A model generated the notes under the pieces. It did not search any database, had not been told where the DNA came from, and saw only the letters and a list, made by a program, of their open reading frames with translations. The translations under genes were made by a program, and so were the position numbers. This document shows positions 27,110 through 36,297 of a DNA stretch of 64,000 nucleotides, in pieces. Source of the DNA: Rhodanobacter glycinis (lineage in GTDB: Bacteria > Pseudomonadota > Gammaproteobacteria > Xanthomonadales > Rhodanobacteraceae); the NCBI RefSeq assembly GCF_900114325.1, contig NZ_FOSR01000004.1:240306-304305 (forward strand). The letters are read 5' to 3'. How positions within the stretch are numbered: position 1 is the stretch's first letter; every line of letters begins with the position of its first letter.

Positions 27110-27853
27110 TTACTTCGCCTTGCCCTGGTTCGCCACCGCCGCCGCCTTGGCCGCGATTGCCTCGGCATCGCCCAGGTAGTAGTGGCGCAACACCTTCAAC
27201 TGGTCGTCGAACTCGTAGACCAGCGGCACGCCATTGGGAATGTTGAGCTCGACGATGGCCTCGTCGGACATGCCGTCGAGGTACTTCACCAGTGCGCGGA
27301 TGGAGTTGCCGTGCGCCACCGCCAGCACGCGCTGGCCGGCGCTGATCGCCGGCGCCAGCACCTCGTTCCAGTACGGCAGCACGCGGGCCACGGTGTCCTT
27401 CAGGCATTCCGTGTCAGGAATGTCGCCCGGGTTCAGCGCGGCGTAGCGCGGGTCGTGCACCGCCTCGTTGGCGCTGCGCTCCAGTGCCGGCGGCGGTACA
27501 TCGTAGCTGCGACGCCAGACCTTGACCTGCGCGTCGCCGTATTTCTCGGCGGTCTCGGCCTTGTTGAGCCCGGTCAGCGCGCCGTAGTGACGCTCGTTGA
27601 GGCGCCAGTCGGTATGCACCGGCAGCCACATCATCTCCATCGCGTCGAGGGCACCCCACAGGGTGCGCACCGCACGCTTGAGCACCGAGGTATGCGCCAC
27701 GTCGAACGCATAGCCCTCGCGCTTGAGCAATTCGCCGGCCTCGCGAGCCTCGGTCATGCCCTGCTCGGTGATGTCGACGTCGGCCCATCCGCTGAAGCGG
27801 TTGTCGAGGTTCCACTGTGACTGGCCGTGGCGGATCAGGACGAGCTTGTGCAT
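27110..27853 (-). CDS. gpmA: 2,3-bisphosphoglycerate-dependent phosphoglycerate mutase
   Basis: A 247-residue dPGM-type mutase (E. coli 250). The phosphohistidine motif is [10 protein letters not shown] (His9) and the second catalytic histidine lies in [10 protein letters not shown]. The substrate loop reads [17 protein letters not shown]. It interconverts 3- and 2-phosphoglycerate in glycolysis and gluconeogenesis. The ATG at 27853 gives the normal family N-terminus [10 protein letters not shown]; the 20 codons upstream are not conserved-looking. It is a single-gene unit. Confidence 0.95.
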   Translation of the reverse strand: MHKLVLIRHGQSQWNLDNRFSGWADVDITEQGMTEAREAGELLKREGYAFDVAHTSVLKRAVRTLWGALDAMEMMWLPVHTDWRLNERHYGALTGLNKAETAEKYGDAQVKVWRRSYDVPPPALERSANEAVHDPRYAALNPGDIPDTECLKDTVARVLPYWNEVLAPAISAGQRVLAVAHGNSIRALVKYLDGMSDEAIVELNIPNGVPLVYEFDDQLKVLRHYYLGDAEAIAAKAAAVANQGKAK

Positions 27854-27999
27854 GGCGATGCGGTTCCGGGTGGGCGAACCCTGAATGGTGAGGCCGGGCC
27901 CGGGCCTCGTCAAATACGCCCCTGCCGAAGGTCACGTAAACCCCGGGCGTCGCTGCCGCATCCCATGAGGGTCATCCCATCCCGAACGGAGATATCTCC

Positions 28000-28650
28000 A
28001 TGCGCCGCATCCTGCTCGCTCTCGCACTCCTCCTGCCGCTGGCCGCCATGGCCTCGGACAACGACACCGACAAGGTCAACGGCGACGTGCATGTCACTGC
28101 CGGCCAGCATGTCGGCAAGGCCAGCTCGGTCAACGGCGACGTCGACGTCGCCGACCACGCCGTGGTCGAGAAGGCCAGCACCGTCAACGGCGAGGTGAAA
28201 CTGGGCCAGCAGGCGCAGGCCGGCGAAGTCGACACCGTCAATGGCGATATCGAGATGGCCGCCGGCGCCCGCGTGCAGGGCAAGGTCGAGGCGGTGAACG
28301 GCGCCATCCACCTGGCCCGGGGTGCCGAGGTGGATGGCCACCTGTCCAACGTCAACGGCACCATCACCCTGGAAGATGCGCATGCCGCTGCCGGTATCGA
28401 AACCGTGGCCGGCGACATCACCATCGGCGCCAACTCGCGCGTCGAAGGCGGCATCCTGGTCGACAAGCCGAACAACGGCTGGTTCCACTCGGGCAGCACG
28501 CGCAAGCCGGTGATCGTGATCGGCCCGCACGCCGTGGTGCAGGGCACGCTGGAGTTCCGCCGCGAGGTGGTGCTGAAGGTCAGCGACAGCGCGCAGATCG
28601 GTCCGGTCAAGGGCGCCACGGTGGAGAAGTTCAGCGGCGCCACGCCGTAA
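28000..28650 (+). CDS. exported protein built of VNGD repeats (beta-helix-like)
   Basis: A 216-residue protein with a signal peptide (about 1-19, ending AMAS). The mature part contains at least six repeats of about 18 residues, each ending in a motif such as VNGDV, VNGEV, VNGDIE, VNGAIH or VNGTI. Alternating small and hydrophobic residues around glycine suggest a right-handed beta-solenoid of the polymer-forming or DUF4097 kind. The last 60 residues are non-repetitive. I do not recognise a specific family; the role could be structural or surface-related. The gene has a GGAG ribosome site and stands alone. Confidence 0.75.
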   Translation: MRRILLALALLLPLAAMASDNDTDKVNGDVHVTAGQHVGKASSVNGDVDVADHAVVEKASTVNGEVKLGQQAQAGEVDTVNGDIEMAAGARVQGKVEAVNGAIHLARGAEVDGHLSNVNGTITLEDAHAAAGIETVAGDITIGANSRVEGGILVDKPNNGWFHSGSTRKPVIVIGPHAVVQGTLEFRREVVLKVSDSAQIGPVKGATVEKFSGATP

Positions 28651-28717
28651 TCGCGGTTTGCCCCGGCACGAGGGACGCGGTCTACACTCGGGCCACCATC
28701 GTTGCCGGGGAACCTCT

Positions 28718-30406
28718 ATGCGTCGCTGCCTGCCGACCTGCTCTGCCACCGTGTTCGCCATCGGCATCGCGCTTGCGATGCCGACCTTCGCGGCCACGCC
28801 CGCGCCGACAACCCATCATTTCAGCGCAGCCATCGATGCCGGTGACTTCTCGGCCTATCTGAAGGCCGTTTCCTCGGATGCGTTCGAGGGCCGCAAGCCG
28901 GGCACCGAAGGGGCCCGGCGCACCGTCGACTATCTGGTGGCGCAGTTCAAGCGCATGGGCCTGCAACCGGGCAACCACGGCCAGTGGTTCCAGACCGTGC
29001 CGGCGGTATCGACCACCTTGCAGCACCCGGAACAGCTGCGCCTGGACGTCACCGAAAACGGTCGCACCCTGCCGCTCGCCTACGGCAGCGACATGGTCGC
29101 CGTGACCCTGCAGGCCAAGCCGAAGGTGACGCTCAAGCGGTCCGACATCGTCTTCGTCGGCTACGGCATCGATGCGCCCGAATACCAGTGGAACGACTAC
29201 GCCGGCATCGACGTGAAGGGCAAGACGGTAATCGTGCTGGTGAACGATCCCGGCTATGCCACGCAGGATCCGAAGCTGTTCCGTGGCCGCACGATGACCT
29301 ACTACGGCCGCTGGACCTACAAGTACGAGCAAGCCGCGCGCGAAGGTGCCGCTGCCTGCTTCATCGTGCACGCCACCGGACCGGCCGGCTACCCGTGGAG
29401 CGTGGTGCACAACAGCTGGTCAGGCCCGCAACTCAGCCTGCCCGCGGGCGAGCATGCCGCGCCACGGCTGCCCGTGGCCGGCTGGCTCAGCGGCGACGCC
29501 GCGCGCCACCTGTTCGCCGCCTCCGGGCTGGACTTCGACACGCTTGAAGCCGCGGCTGCCCGTCGCGGCTTCAAGCCGGTTTCGCTGAAAGCCCAGGCCT
29601 CGATCACGCTGGACAGCACCATCAGGCACACGCATTCGCGCAACGTGCTGGCCCTGCTCAAGGGCAGCGAGCATCCGGATCAGGCGGTGATCTACAGCGC
29701 GCACTGGGATCACTTCGGCCGCGATCCCAAGCTGAAGGGCGACCAGATCTACAACGGCGCCATCGACAACGGCACCGGTGTGGCCGCACTGCTGGAAATC
29801 GCCGAAGCCTTCGCGCACCAGCAGCCGAGGCCGAAGCGCTCGCTGCTGTTCGCCGCGGTGACGATGGAAGAGTCCGGCCTGCTCGGCTCGCAGTACTACG
29901 TGGAACACCCGGTGTTTCCGCTGAACCGGACCGTGGCCGACATCAACATGGATGCGCTGGACATCATCGGCCCCACGAAGAACATGATCGTGGTCGGCTA
30001 CGGCCAGTCGCAGCTGGAAGACAGGCTCAAGGGCGTACTGGCGAAACAGGGCCGCACGCTCAGCCCCGAGCCCACGCCGGAGAATGGCTTCTACTTCCGC
30101 TCGGATCATTTCAGCTTTGCCAAGGCCGGCGTGCCCGCAATGGACACGCTGACCGGCGACGACCTGGTCGACGGCGGCACCCGCAAGGGCCGCGCCCTGC
30201 TCGCCGACTACACCGCCCACCGCTACCACACGCCGCAGGACAACTACGATCCGCACTGGGACTTCCGCGGCGTGATCAGGGACATCCAGGCCCTGCACGA
30301 CGTCGGCCAGCAACTCGCCGATGGCAGCGACTGGCCGCAGTGGAATGCCGGCAGCGAATTCCGCGCGCGGCGGCAGGCGATGATGCAGGCGAACGACCCG
30401 CATTGA
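28718..30406 (+). CDS. exported M28-family metallopeptidase
   Basis: A 562-residue protein with a signal peptide (about 1-28). It shows the M28 zinc-peptidase core: SAHWDHFG supplies a histidine and aspartate, MEESGLLGS the catalytic and ligand glutamates, INMDALD another aspartate, and HRYHTPQDN the last histidine. Between the N-terminal part and the core is a protease-associated-like insert (about 120-300). The family includes aminopeptidases acting on peptides in the periplasm. A ribosome site (CCGGGGAA) precedes the ATG at 28718. TACACT at 28683 could be its -10 element. Confidence 0.9.
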   Translation: MRRCLPTCSATVFAIGIALAMPTFAATPAPTTHHFSAAIDAGDFSAYLKAVSSDAFEGRKPGTEGARRTVDYLVAQFKRMGLQPGNHGQWFQTVPAVSTTLQHPEQLRLDVTENGRTLPLAYGSDMVAVTLQAKPKVTLKRSDIVFVGYGIDAPEYQWNDYAGIDVKGKTVIVLVNDPGYATQDPKLFRGRTMTYYGRWTYKYEQAAREGAAACFIVHATGPAGYPWSVVHNSWSGPQLSLPAGEHAAPRLPVAGWLSGDAARHLFAASGLDFDTLEAAAARRGFKPVSLKAQASITLDSTIRHTHSRNVLALLKGSEHPDQAVIYSAHWDHFGRDPKLKGDQIYNGAIDNGTGVAALLEIAEAFAHQQPRPKRSLLFAAVTMEESGLLGSQYYVEHPVFPLNRTVADINMDALDIIGPTKNMIVVGYGQSQLEDRLKGVLAKQGRTLSPEPTPENGFYFRSDHFSFAKAGVPAMDTLTGDDLVDGGTRKGRALLADYTAHRYHTPQDNYDPHWDFRGVIRDIQALHDVGQQLADGSDWPQWNAGSEFRARRQAMMQANDPH

Positions 30407-30425
30407 CGCCGGCAATGCGTGGAAT

Positions 30426-31400
<975 letters not shown>

Positions 31401-31486
31401 TCACGCCGGCTTGACGACGATCAAGCCCGCATGAACGCACGTGCAACTTTCGCGGCGATTGTCTAGGCAATCCGCATGCGGCTGGC

Positions 31487-31492
31487 TAGGCT
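31487..31492 (+). promoter_or_regulatory. candidate -10 element of the ketosynthase gene
   Basis: TAGGCT ends six bases before the ATG at 31499 and no ribosome-binding sequence lies between, the same spacing as at trmL, ubiJ, arfB and queD. Confidence 0.35.
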
Positions 31493-31498
31493 CGTGCG

Positions 31499-32704
31499 AT
31501 GACCACACCCATGCCCTCCCTCGCGGTCTCTGCCTGCACGGCCACCTCGGCGCTTGGCCATGGGCTCGACACCCACCGGCAGGCGCTTGAGCAGGGCCGC
31601 AGCGGGCTGCGTCCGAATGACATCAGCCAGGCACCGCTGCCGTGCTGGATCGGTCGCGTCGACGGCGTGGAAGACGAACCACTGCCCGCCGCGCTGGCCG
31701 ACTGGGATTGCCGCAACAACCGACTGGCTTGGCTGGGCCTGCGCCAGGACGGTTTCCTCGACCGCGTGCACGCCGCCCGCACGCGCTACGGCGCCGACCG
31801 CATCGCGCTGCTGCTGGGCACCTCCACCGCCAGCATCGGCGCCACCGAGGAAGGTTATCGCCGACTCGATGCATCCGGCCATCTGCCCGACGACTTGCGC
31901 CGCCGAGCGATCCATTCGCCGCACTCGCTGACCGACTTCGTCGCTGCTGCGCTGGCGCTGGAAGGGCCCTGCCTCACTGTCTCCACCGCCTGCTCGTCCA
32001 GCGCCAAGGTATTCGCCAGCGCGGAGCGGATGATCCGGCTCGGCCTGGTCGATGCGGCCGTGGTCGGCGGGGTGGATACGTTGTGCGACAGCGTGCTGTT
32101 CGGTTTCGGTTCGCTGGAACTGATTTCAGCCGAACCGTGCCGCCCGTTCGACGAGGCGCGCAATGGCATCTCGATCGGCGAGGCCGCCGGTTTCGCCTTG
32201 CTGGAACGCGCCGACGCCGCGCCGCAGGCGCCGCGCCTGCTTGGCTGGGGCGAATCCAGCGACGCCCACCACATGTCCACGCCACATCCGGAGGGCCTGG
32301 GCGCCGAACTGGCGATCCGTGAGGCACTGGCCCGGGCCGGACTGGAGCCGACGCAGGTCGATTACATCAACCTGCACGGCACCGCCAGCCACAAGAACGA
32401 CACGATGGAAGCCAACCTGCTTGCGCGGTTGTTCCCGACGACCACGCGCGCCAGTTCCACCAAGGGCTTCACCGGCCACACCCTGGGCGCGGCCGGGATT
32501 ATCGAGGCCGTCATCGCGCTGCTGGCGATCGAGGGCGGGCTGATCCCCGGTAATCTCGGTGCCCGCGCCCCGGACCCCGCCTGCAGTGCCTCGTTTGCCT
32601 GGCACGCCGCGCATCAGCGCGTCGCGGTGGCGATGAGCAACTCGTTCGGTTTCGGCGGCAACAATGCCTGCCTGGTGTTCGGCCAGGCGCAGGTTTCCCG
32701 ATGA
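31499..32704 (+). CDS. beta-ketoacyl-ACP synthase of the xanthomonadin/aryl-polyene cluster
   Basis: A 401-residue thiolase-fold condensing enzyme with a full catalytic triad: cysteine in STACSSSAK, histidine in NLHGTASHKND and histidine in GFTGHTLGAAG. It would extend an aromatic starter on ACP by malonyl units to build the polyene. The assignment to the pigment pathway rests on the neighbours: a chain-length-factor-like protein overlapping by four bases, a glycosyltransferase, facing dehydratases, an ACP and XanB2. It is more like the aryl-polyene KAS (ApeO-type) than FabF in size and context. Confidence 0.88.
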   Translation: MTTPMPSLAVSACTATSALGHGLDTHRQALEQGRSGLRPNDISQAPLPCWIGRVDGVEDEPLPAALADWDCRNNRLAWLGLRQDGFLDRVHAARTRYGADRIALLLGTSTASIGATEEGYRRLDASGHLPDDLRRRAIHSPHSLTDFVAAALALEGPCLTVSTACSSSAKVFASAERMIRLGLVDAAVVGGVDTLCDSVLFGFGSLELISAEPCRPFDEARNGISIGEAAGFALLERADAAPQAPRLLGWGESSDAHHMSTPHPEGLGAELAIREALARAGLEPTQVDYINLHGTASHKNDTMEANLLARLFPTTTRASSTKGFTGHTLGAAGIIEAVIALLAIEGGLIPGNLGARAPDPACSASFAWHAAHQRVAVAMSNSFGFGGNNACLVFGQAQVSR

Positions 32705-33495
32705 ATGCGCTGAGCGTTTATGTCGAAGGTCTCGGCGTGTGGTCGTCGACGCTGGCCGATATCGACGCATTGCGTGCGCGTCGCGCCGGCGCACCGCCGG
32801 CCACGCCCGTCGAGCGTCCACCCGCCTCCCGCCTGTCCGCCGGCGAACGACGACGCGCCTCGGCCAGCGTGTTGCTGGCAGTGGAAGTGGCCGGGCAAGC
32901 CGTCGCGATGAGCGGCCGCGCCGCCGACACGCTGGCCTGCGTTTTCGCCTCCGCCTACGGCGACCTGGCGATCACGGATTACCTGTGCGCCACTTTGGCA
33001 CGTACGCCCGACGAGCTGTCGCCGACGCGCTTCCACCATTCCGTACACAACGCGCCTGCCGGTTACTGGACCATCGCCACCGACTGTCACGCACCATCGA
33101 GCGCCATCTGCGCCGGCCACGCCACGGCAGGCGCAGGACTGCTGGAAGCGGCCACGCTGGCCTGCGCCGGACAGCAACCAGTGCTGCTGGTGTGCAGCGA
33201 CATCGCCGGCCACGGCCCGCTGGGCGAGGTCGTCGCCTGCCATCACGATTTCGGTGGTGGCCTGGTGTTGTCGCCCATCCTCGGTCCGGGCAGTCGCGCG
33301 CGGCTGGCATTGACGCTTGCACGCACGTCCTGCACTCCGTCTTCACCCCCGATCGATTGCACTAGTGGCATGTCCGACAACCCTTCCGCCGCCTTGCTCC
33401 CCCTGCTCGAGTCGCTGCTTGATGCCACTGGCCATGTCACGCTGGCGGCCGCGCGCGGGCTCGCGTTGCATGCGCGCGTGGAGCCCATGGCATGA
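32701..33495 (+). CDS. ketosynthase-like chain-length-factor protein (Ketoacyl-synt_2)
   Basis: A 264-residue protein with an N-terminal ketosynthase-like fold that keeps a histidine region (RFHHSVHNAPAGYW) but lacks the second half and a clear active-site cysteine context. It resembles the small coupling proteins of aryl-polyene and xanthomonadin clusters that pair with a full-length KAS as an inactive heterodimer partner. Its start overlaps the KAS stop (ATGA) and its stop overlaps the glycosyltransferase start, so the three genes are coupled. The role in setting chain length is inferred. Confidence 0.78.
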   Translation: MNALSVYVEGLGVWSSTLADIDALRARRAGAPPATPVERPPASRLSAGERRRASASVLLAVEVAGQAVAMSGRAADTLACVFASAYGDLAITDYLCATLARTPDELSPTRFHHSVHNAPAGYWTIATDCHAPSSAICAGHATAGAGLLEAATLACAGQQPVLLVCSDIAGHGPLGEVVACHHDFGGGLVLSPILGPGSRARLALTLARTSCTPSSPPIDCTSGMSDNPSAALLPLLESLLDATGHVTLAAARGLALHARVEPMA

Positions 33496-34262
33496 ACGAG
33501 ACGCCGCGCTGGTGCGTGCTGATTCCCTGCCTCAACGAGGCGTCGGCGATCCATGGCGTGGTGCAGTCGGTGCTGGCACTGGGCGTACCCGTGATCGTGG
33601 TGGATGACGGCTCGGACGACGACACGCCCCATATCGTCGATGCACTGCCGGTGACCCTGGTACGCCACACCGAACGCCGCGGCAAGGGCGAGGCCCTGCG
33701 CAGCGGTTTCCGCGAAGCGTTGCGGCAAGGCTATGAGGCGGTGCTGACGATGGACGGCGATGGCCAGCATCGCGCCGACGACATCCCCCGCATCGTGGCC
33801 GCCGCACGCCGCTGGCCCGGCCGGCTGGTGATCGGTGCACGCCTGCGCGACCGTGACCAGCAGCCCAAGGCGCGACGCTTCGCCAATGCCTTTGCCGACT
33901 GGGGCATCTCCTGGGCCTGCGCCCAGCCGGTTGCCGACACCCAGAGCGGCCAGCGCTGGTATCCACGGGCCGCCTTGAGCCTGGTCGACCTGCCCGCCGA
34001 AGGTTTCGTATTCGAGGCCGCGCTGCTGATCACCGCCTCGCGCGAGCTGGACATGTCGGTGGTCTCGGTGCCGATTGCCTCGCGCTACCAGGGCAACTTC
34101 CGGCTCAGCCACTTCCGCCCCGTGCGCGACGTCACGCGCATCACGCTCTACACGATAGGCCGGATCATCCATTACGGCGAAGCCCGTGCCAGCTACCGGC
34201 GCTCGCGCAGCTCACCGCAGGTGGCCGATTCCGCCGAGCCATCCGCGGCGCGAATCTGCTGA
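33492..34262 (+). CDS. family 2 glycosyltransferase of the pigment cluster
   Basis: A 256-residue GT-A-fold protein. The N-terminal block VLIPCLNEASAI, the DDG motif (VVDDGSDDDT) and the metal motif DGDGQH (TMDGDGQHRADD) are typical of GT2 enzymes such as polyprenyl-phosphate transferases. It lacks a C-terminal membrane region. In related clusters a GT2 protein modifies or transfers the polyene onto its lipid or sugar carrier. It is the last gene of this coupled trio and ends 13 bases from the convergent dehydratase gene. Confidence 0.85.
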   Translation: MNETPRWCVLIPCLNEASAIHGVVQSVLALGVPVIVVDDGSDDDTPHIVDALPVTLVRHTERRGKGEALRSGFREALRQGYEAVLTMDGDGQHRADDIPRIVAAARRWPGRLVIGARLRDRDQQPKARRFANAFADWGISWACAQPVADTQSGQRWYPRAALSLVDLPAEGFVFEAALLITASRELDMSVVSVPIASRYQGNFRLSHFRPVRDVTRITLYTIGRIIHYGEARASYRRSRSSPQVADSAEPSAARIC

Positions 34263-34275
34263 GGCAGTCTCCGGA

Positions 34276-34710
34276 TCAGCCGTATATGGCCGCGGCGCGG
34301 CCACTGGCCAGCAGGTGGCCGGCCTGTTGGACGCGAAACGCGTACTGAGTCCCCGCCGCATCGGCGTAAAGGCGTTCGGCGTGAACGTCCAGTCGACCAC
34401 CCTGTGCATCGACGAGGCCCACTTCAAGTCGCACGTCACGCAGGCTGACCAGCATGCCCGGGCGCACCGCCGCATCGCCCGCGGCACGCGCCAGCAGCGC
34501 ACCGTGCAAGGCCATCGCCTGCGCCCCGTATTCGGCCAGATGCACCGCATGCAATCCGGCATCGCCACGCAATGGATGATCGGGCCGCGCATAGCTGGTA
34601 CTGCAGGCGTCAATCGTCTTCGCGTCCCAACTATCCACCACATCGAGCAGGCACATCGCGCCGACGTGGGGCAGCAACTGCGCCCAGTCGTCCCGCTCAA
34701 GCCGGTTCAT
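34276..34710 (-). CDS. 3-hydroxyacyl-ACP dehydratase (hotdog), ApeP-like
   Basis: A 144-residue hotdog-fold protein. The short motif PHVGAMCLLDVVDSW and the helix HAVHLAEYGAQAMALHG match FabZ/ApeP-type dehydratases, which remove water from the 3-hydroxyacyl-ACP intermediate during polyene growth. The start at 34710 was chosen over 34716 because GGAGG lies six to seven bases before it. The gene overlaps the end of the acyltransferase gene by about 14 bases. It is the last gene of the minus-strand pigment unit. Confidence 0.8.
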   Translation of the reverse strand: MNRLERDDWAQLLPHVGAMCLLDVVDSWDAKTIDACSTSYARPDHPLRGDAGLHAVHLAEYGAQAMALHGALLARAAGDAAVRPGMLVSLRDVRLEVGLVDAQGGRLDVHAERLYADAAGTQYAFRVQQAGHLLASGRAAAIYG

Positions 34711-35617
34711 GCGCATCCTCCGGCGCCTGCCAGAAATCGTGGAAATTGAACCAGTTGTACGGATAGGCCTGCGCGTAGTGCTCCAACCGTTCGGCATAGC
34801 GTGCGATCAAGCCTTTCAACGCTGCGGCGCGCGCCTGTCGCGACACTTCGACGCGATCGGCGAAGGGCTCGAACACCAACCGGTAACGGTTGCCGCCCAG
34901 ATACAGGCCGAAGCAAAGCAGCACCGGCACCTGCAACGCGTTCGCCAACAGCCATGGCCCGGTCGGCAAGGGCGCCGGCCGGCCGAGGAAATCGACGCGG
35001 CAAAGCTGCTCATGCTCGCGCGCACGATCGGCCAGCAGCGCCACCATCGCGCCTTGCCGGCACGCCTCGGCCACCGCGAGGGTGATCGCCACGCCGCCCT
35101 GGGCGGTATCGATCACGGCAGTGCCCACTTCCGGTGCCAGCGCCTCCAGCATTTCGGTCATCGCCGGGGTTTTCTGCTTGTCCAGCAACACCCGCAGCGG
35201 CACGTCCGGCCGCCGCGCGCTGAGTGCGCGCAGGGCCTCGAAACTGCCTTGGTGGGAGCCGACCAGCAGCACGCCACGCCCCTCGGCAATGGCTGCCTCC
35301 AGCGCGGGCAGTCCCTCGATGTCGATGTCGAAATCGCGCTCACCGCTGGTCAGCAGGTAGATGCGGTCGAACGAGGTGACGGCGTAGGCGTGCAGGTGAC
35401 GGAACACCTGCCACCAGTGCACCCGGCCGCCCAGCACGCGCTGCAGGTATTGGCGAGAGGCGCGCCGCTCCTCGCCCCGGCGCAGCATGAAGTACAGCGT
35501 GGCGGGATACAGGCACAGCCGGCCCAGCCGGCGCCCACCATGCAACGCGACGACGCGAATCAGCCCATACGCGACGCGACCGCCGCCTTCGGGACGTTCG
35601 CGCCAGTGCCCACTCAC
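34697..35617 (-). CDS. LpxL-like acyltransferase of the xanthomonadin cluster
   Basis: A 306-residue protein of the lipid A lauroyl acyltransferase-like class, with one N-terminal hydrophobic helix (about 22-45) and the catalytic histidine block VGSHQGSFEALRAL, followed by ADRAREHE and an arginine-rich centre. In aryl-polyene and xanthomonadin clusters such an enzyme moves the completed polyene from ACP to a lipid-like acceptor at the inner membrane. It overlaps the upstream dehydratase by four bases. The acceptor is inferred from other clusters. Confidence 0.84.
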   Translation of the reverse strand: MSGHWRERPEGGGRVAYGLIRVVALHGGRRLGRLCLYPATLYFMLRRGEERRASRQYLQRVLGGRVHWWQVFRHLHAYAVTSFDRIYLLTSGERDFDIDIEGLPALEAAIAEGRGVLLVGSHQGSFEALRALSARRPDVPLRVLLDKQKTPAMTEMLEALAPEVGTAVIDTAQGGVAITLAVAEACRQGAMVALLADRAREHEQLCRVDFLGRPAPLPTGPWLLANALQVPVLLCFGLYLGGNRYRLVFEPFADRVEVSRQARAAALKGLIARYAERLEHYAQAYPYNWFNFHDFWQAPEDAHEPA

Positions 35618-35913
35618 GGCGCACCCTCGATCACGCCACGTGCCAGCAGAACGCCATCGCGGCTGATCTCGAAGCGCAGTCGCCCGACGCGTTCGGTCAA
35701 TGCCAGCTCGGCCGTTTCGGCCGGCCGCAACGGCGCCAGGAATTTCGCCTCGACGATGCGTGCCAGCCGCTCACCGCGCCATGCCTGCAATGCCTGCGCC
35801 ACCTGCTCCAGCAGCCACACGCCGGGCACCAACGGGCGCCCGGGGAAATGACCGGGCAGGCACGGGTGATCTTCAGGCATGCGCAGCGGGGTGCGCCACA
35901 ACGGCTCGCTCAT
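35614..35913 (-). CDS. small FabZ-like dehydratase, ApeI type
   Basis: A 99-residue hotdog protein with the FabZ signature HFPGRPLVPGVWLLEQV (catalytic histidine and, in the helix, glutamate). It is at the short end of the family, like ApeI in aryl-polyene clusters. It would dehydrate 3-hydroxyacyl-ACP intermediates, possibly as a heteromer with the second dehydratase in this unit. It starts 19 bases after the ACP gene and overlaps the acyltransferase start by four bases (ATGA). Confidence 0.82.
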   Translation of the reverse strand: MSEPLWRTPLRMPEDHPCLPGHFPGRPLVPGVWLLEQVAQALQAWRGERLARIVEAKFLAPLRPAETAELALTERVGRLRFEISRDGVLLARGVIEGAP

Positions 35914-35932
35914 GGCGCGAACAGGCGCGCCA

Positions 35933-36205
35933 TCACGCCGCGCGCTGCTGCTCGACGTAATCGGACAGGCTGCGCAGGCTGGCGAACACGCGCTGGTTGT
36001 CCGGATTGTCCGAACGCAACGCGAAGCCGTAGCGCTTGGAAACCGCCAACGCGATTTCCAGGGCGTCGATTGAATCCAGCCCCAGTTCGCCACTGCCGAA
36101 CAACGGCGCATCCGGGTCGATTCCGGCCGGGTCGACGCCTTCCAGATTGAGACAATCCACGATCAGGGCAGCCAATTCGTGCTGCGCGGCAGTCTGCTCG
36201 GCCAT
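35933..36205 (-). CDS. xanC: acyl carrier protein of xanthomonadin synthesis (XanC-like)
   Basis: A 90-residue acyl carrier protein. The phosphopantetheine serine is in GLDSIDALE, and acidic helix II and the general fold fit the family. It would carry the aromatic starter and growing polyene. It is the first gene of the minus-strand pigment unit and is divergent from xanB2, which makes the starter acid. The 92-base gap must hold both promoters. The symbol follows Xanthomonas usage and is tentative. Confidence 0.85.
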   Translation of the reverse strand: MAEQTAAQHELAALIVDCLNLEGVDPAGIDPDAPLFGSGELGLDSIDALEIALAVSKRYGFALRSDNPDNQRVFASLRSLSDYVEQQRAA

Positions 36206-36297
36206 GCGTATTTCGGGACTCCGGATTCATGCAACCGTCCCGTCGGGAACGGGCGCGGAGTGTACCATAGAGGCCTTGTCGTTCCCGGTTAGAAGCA

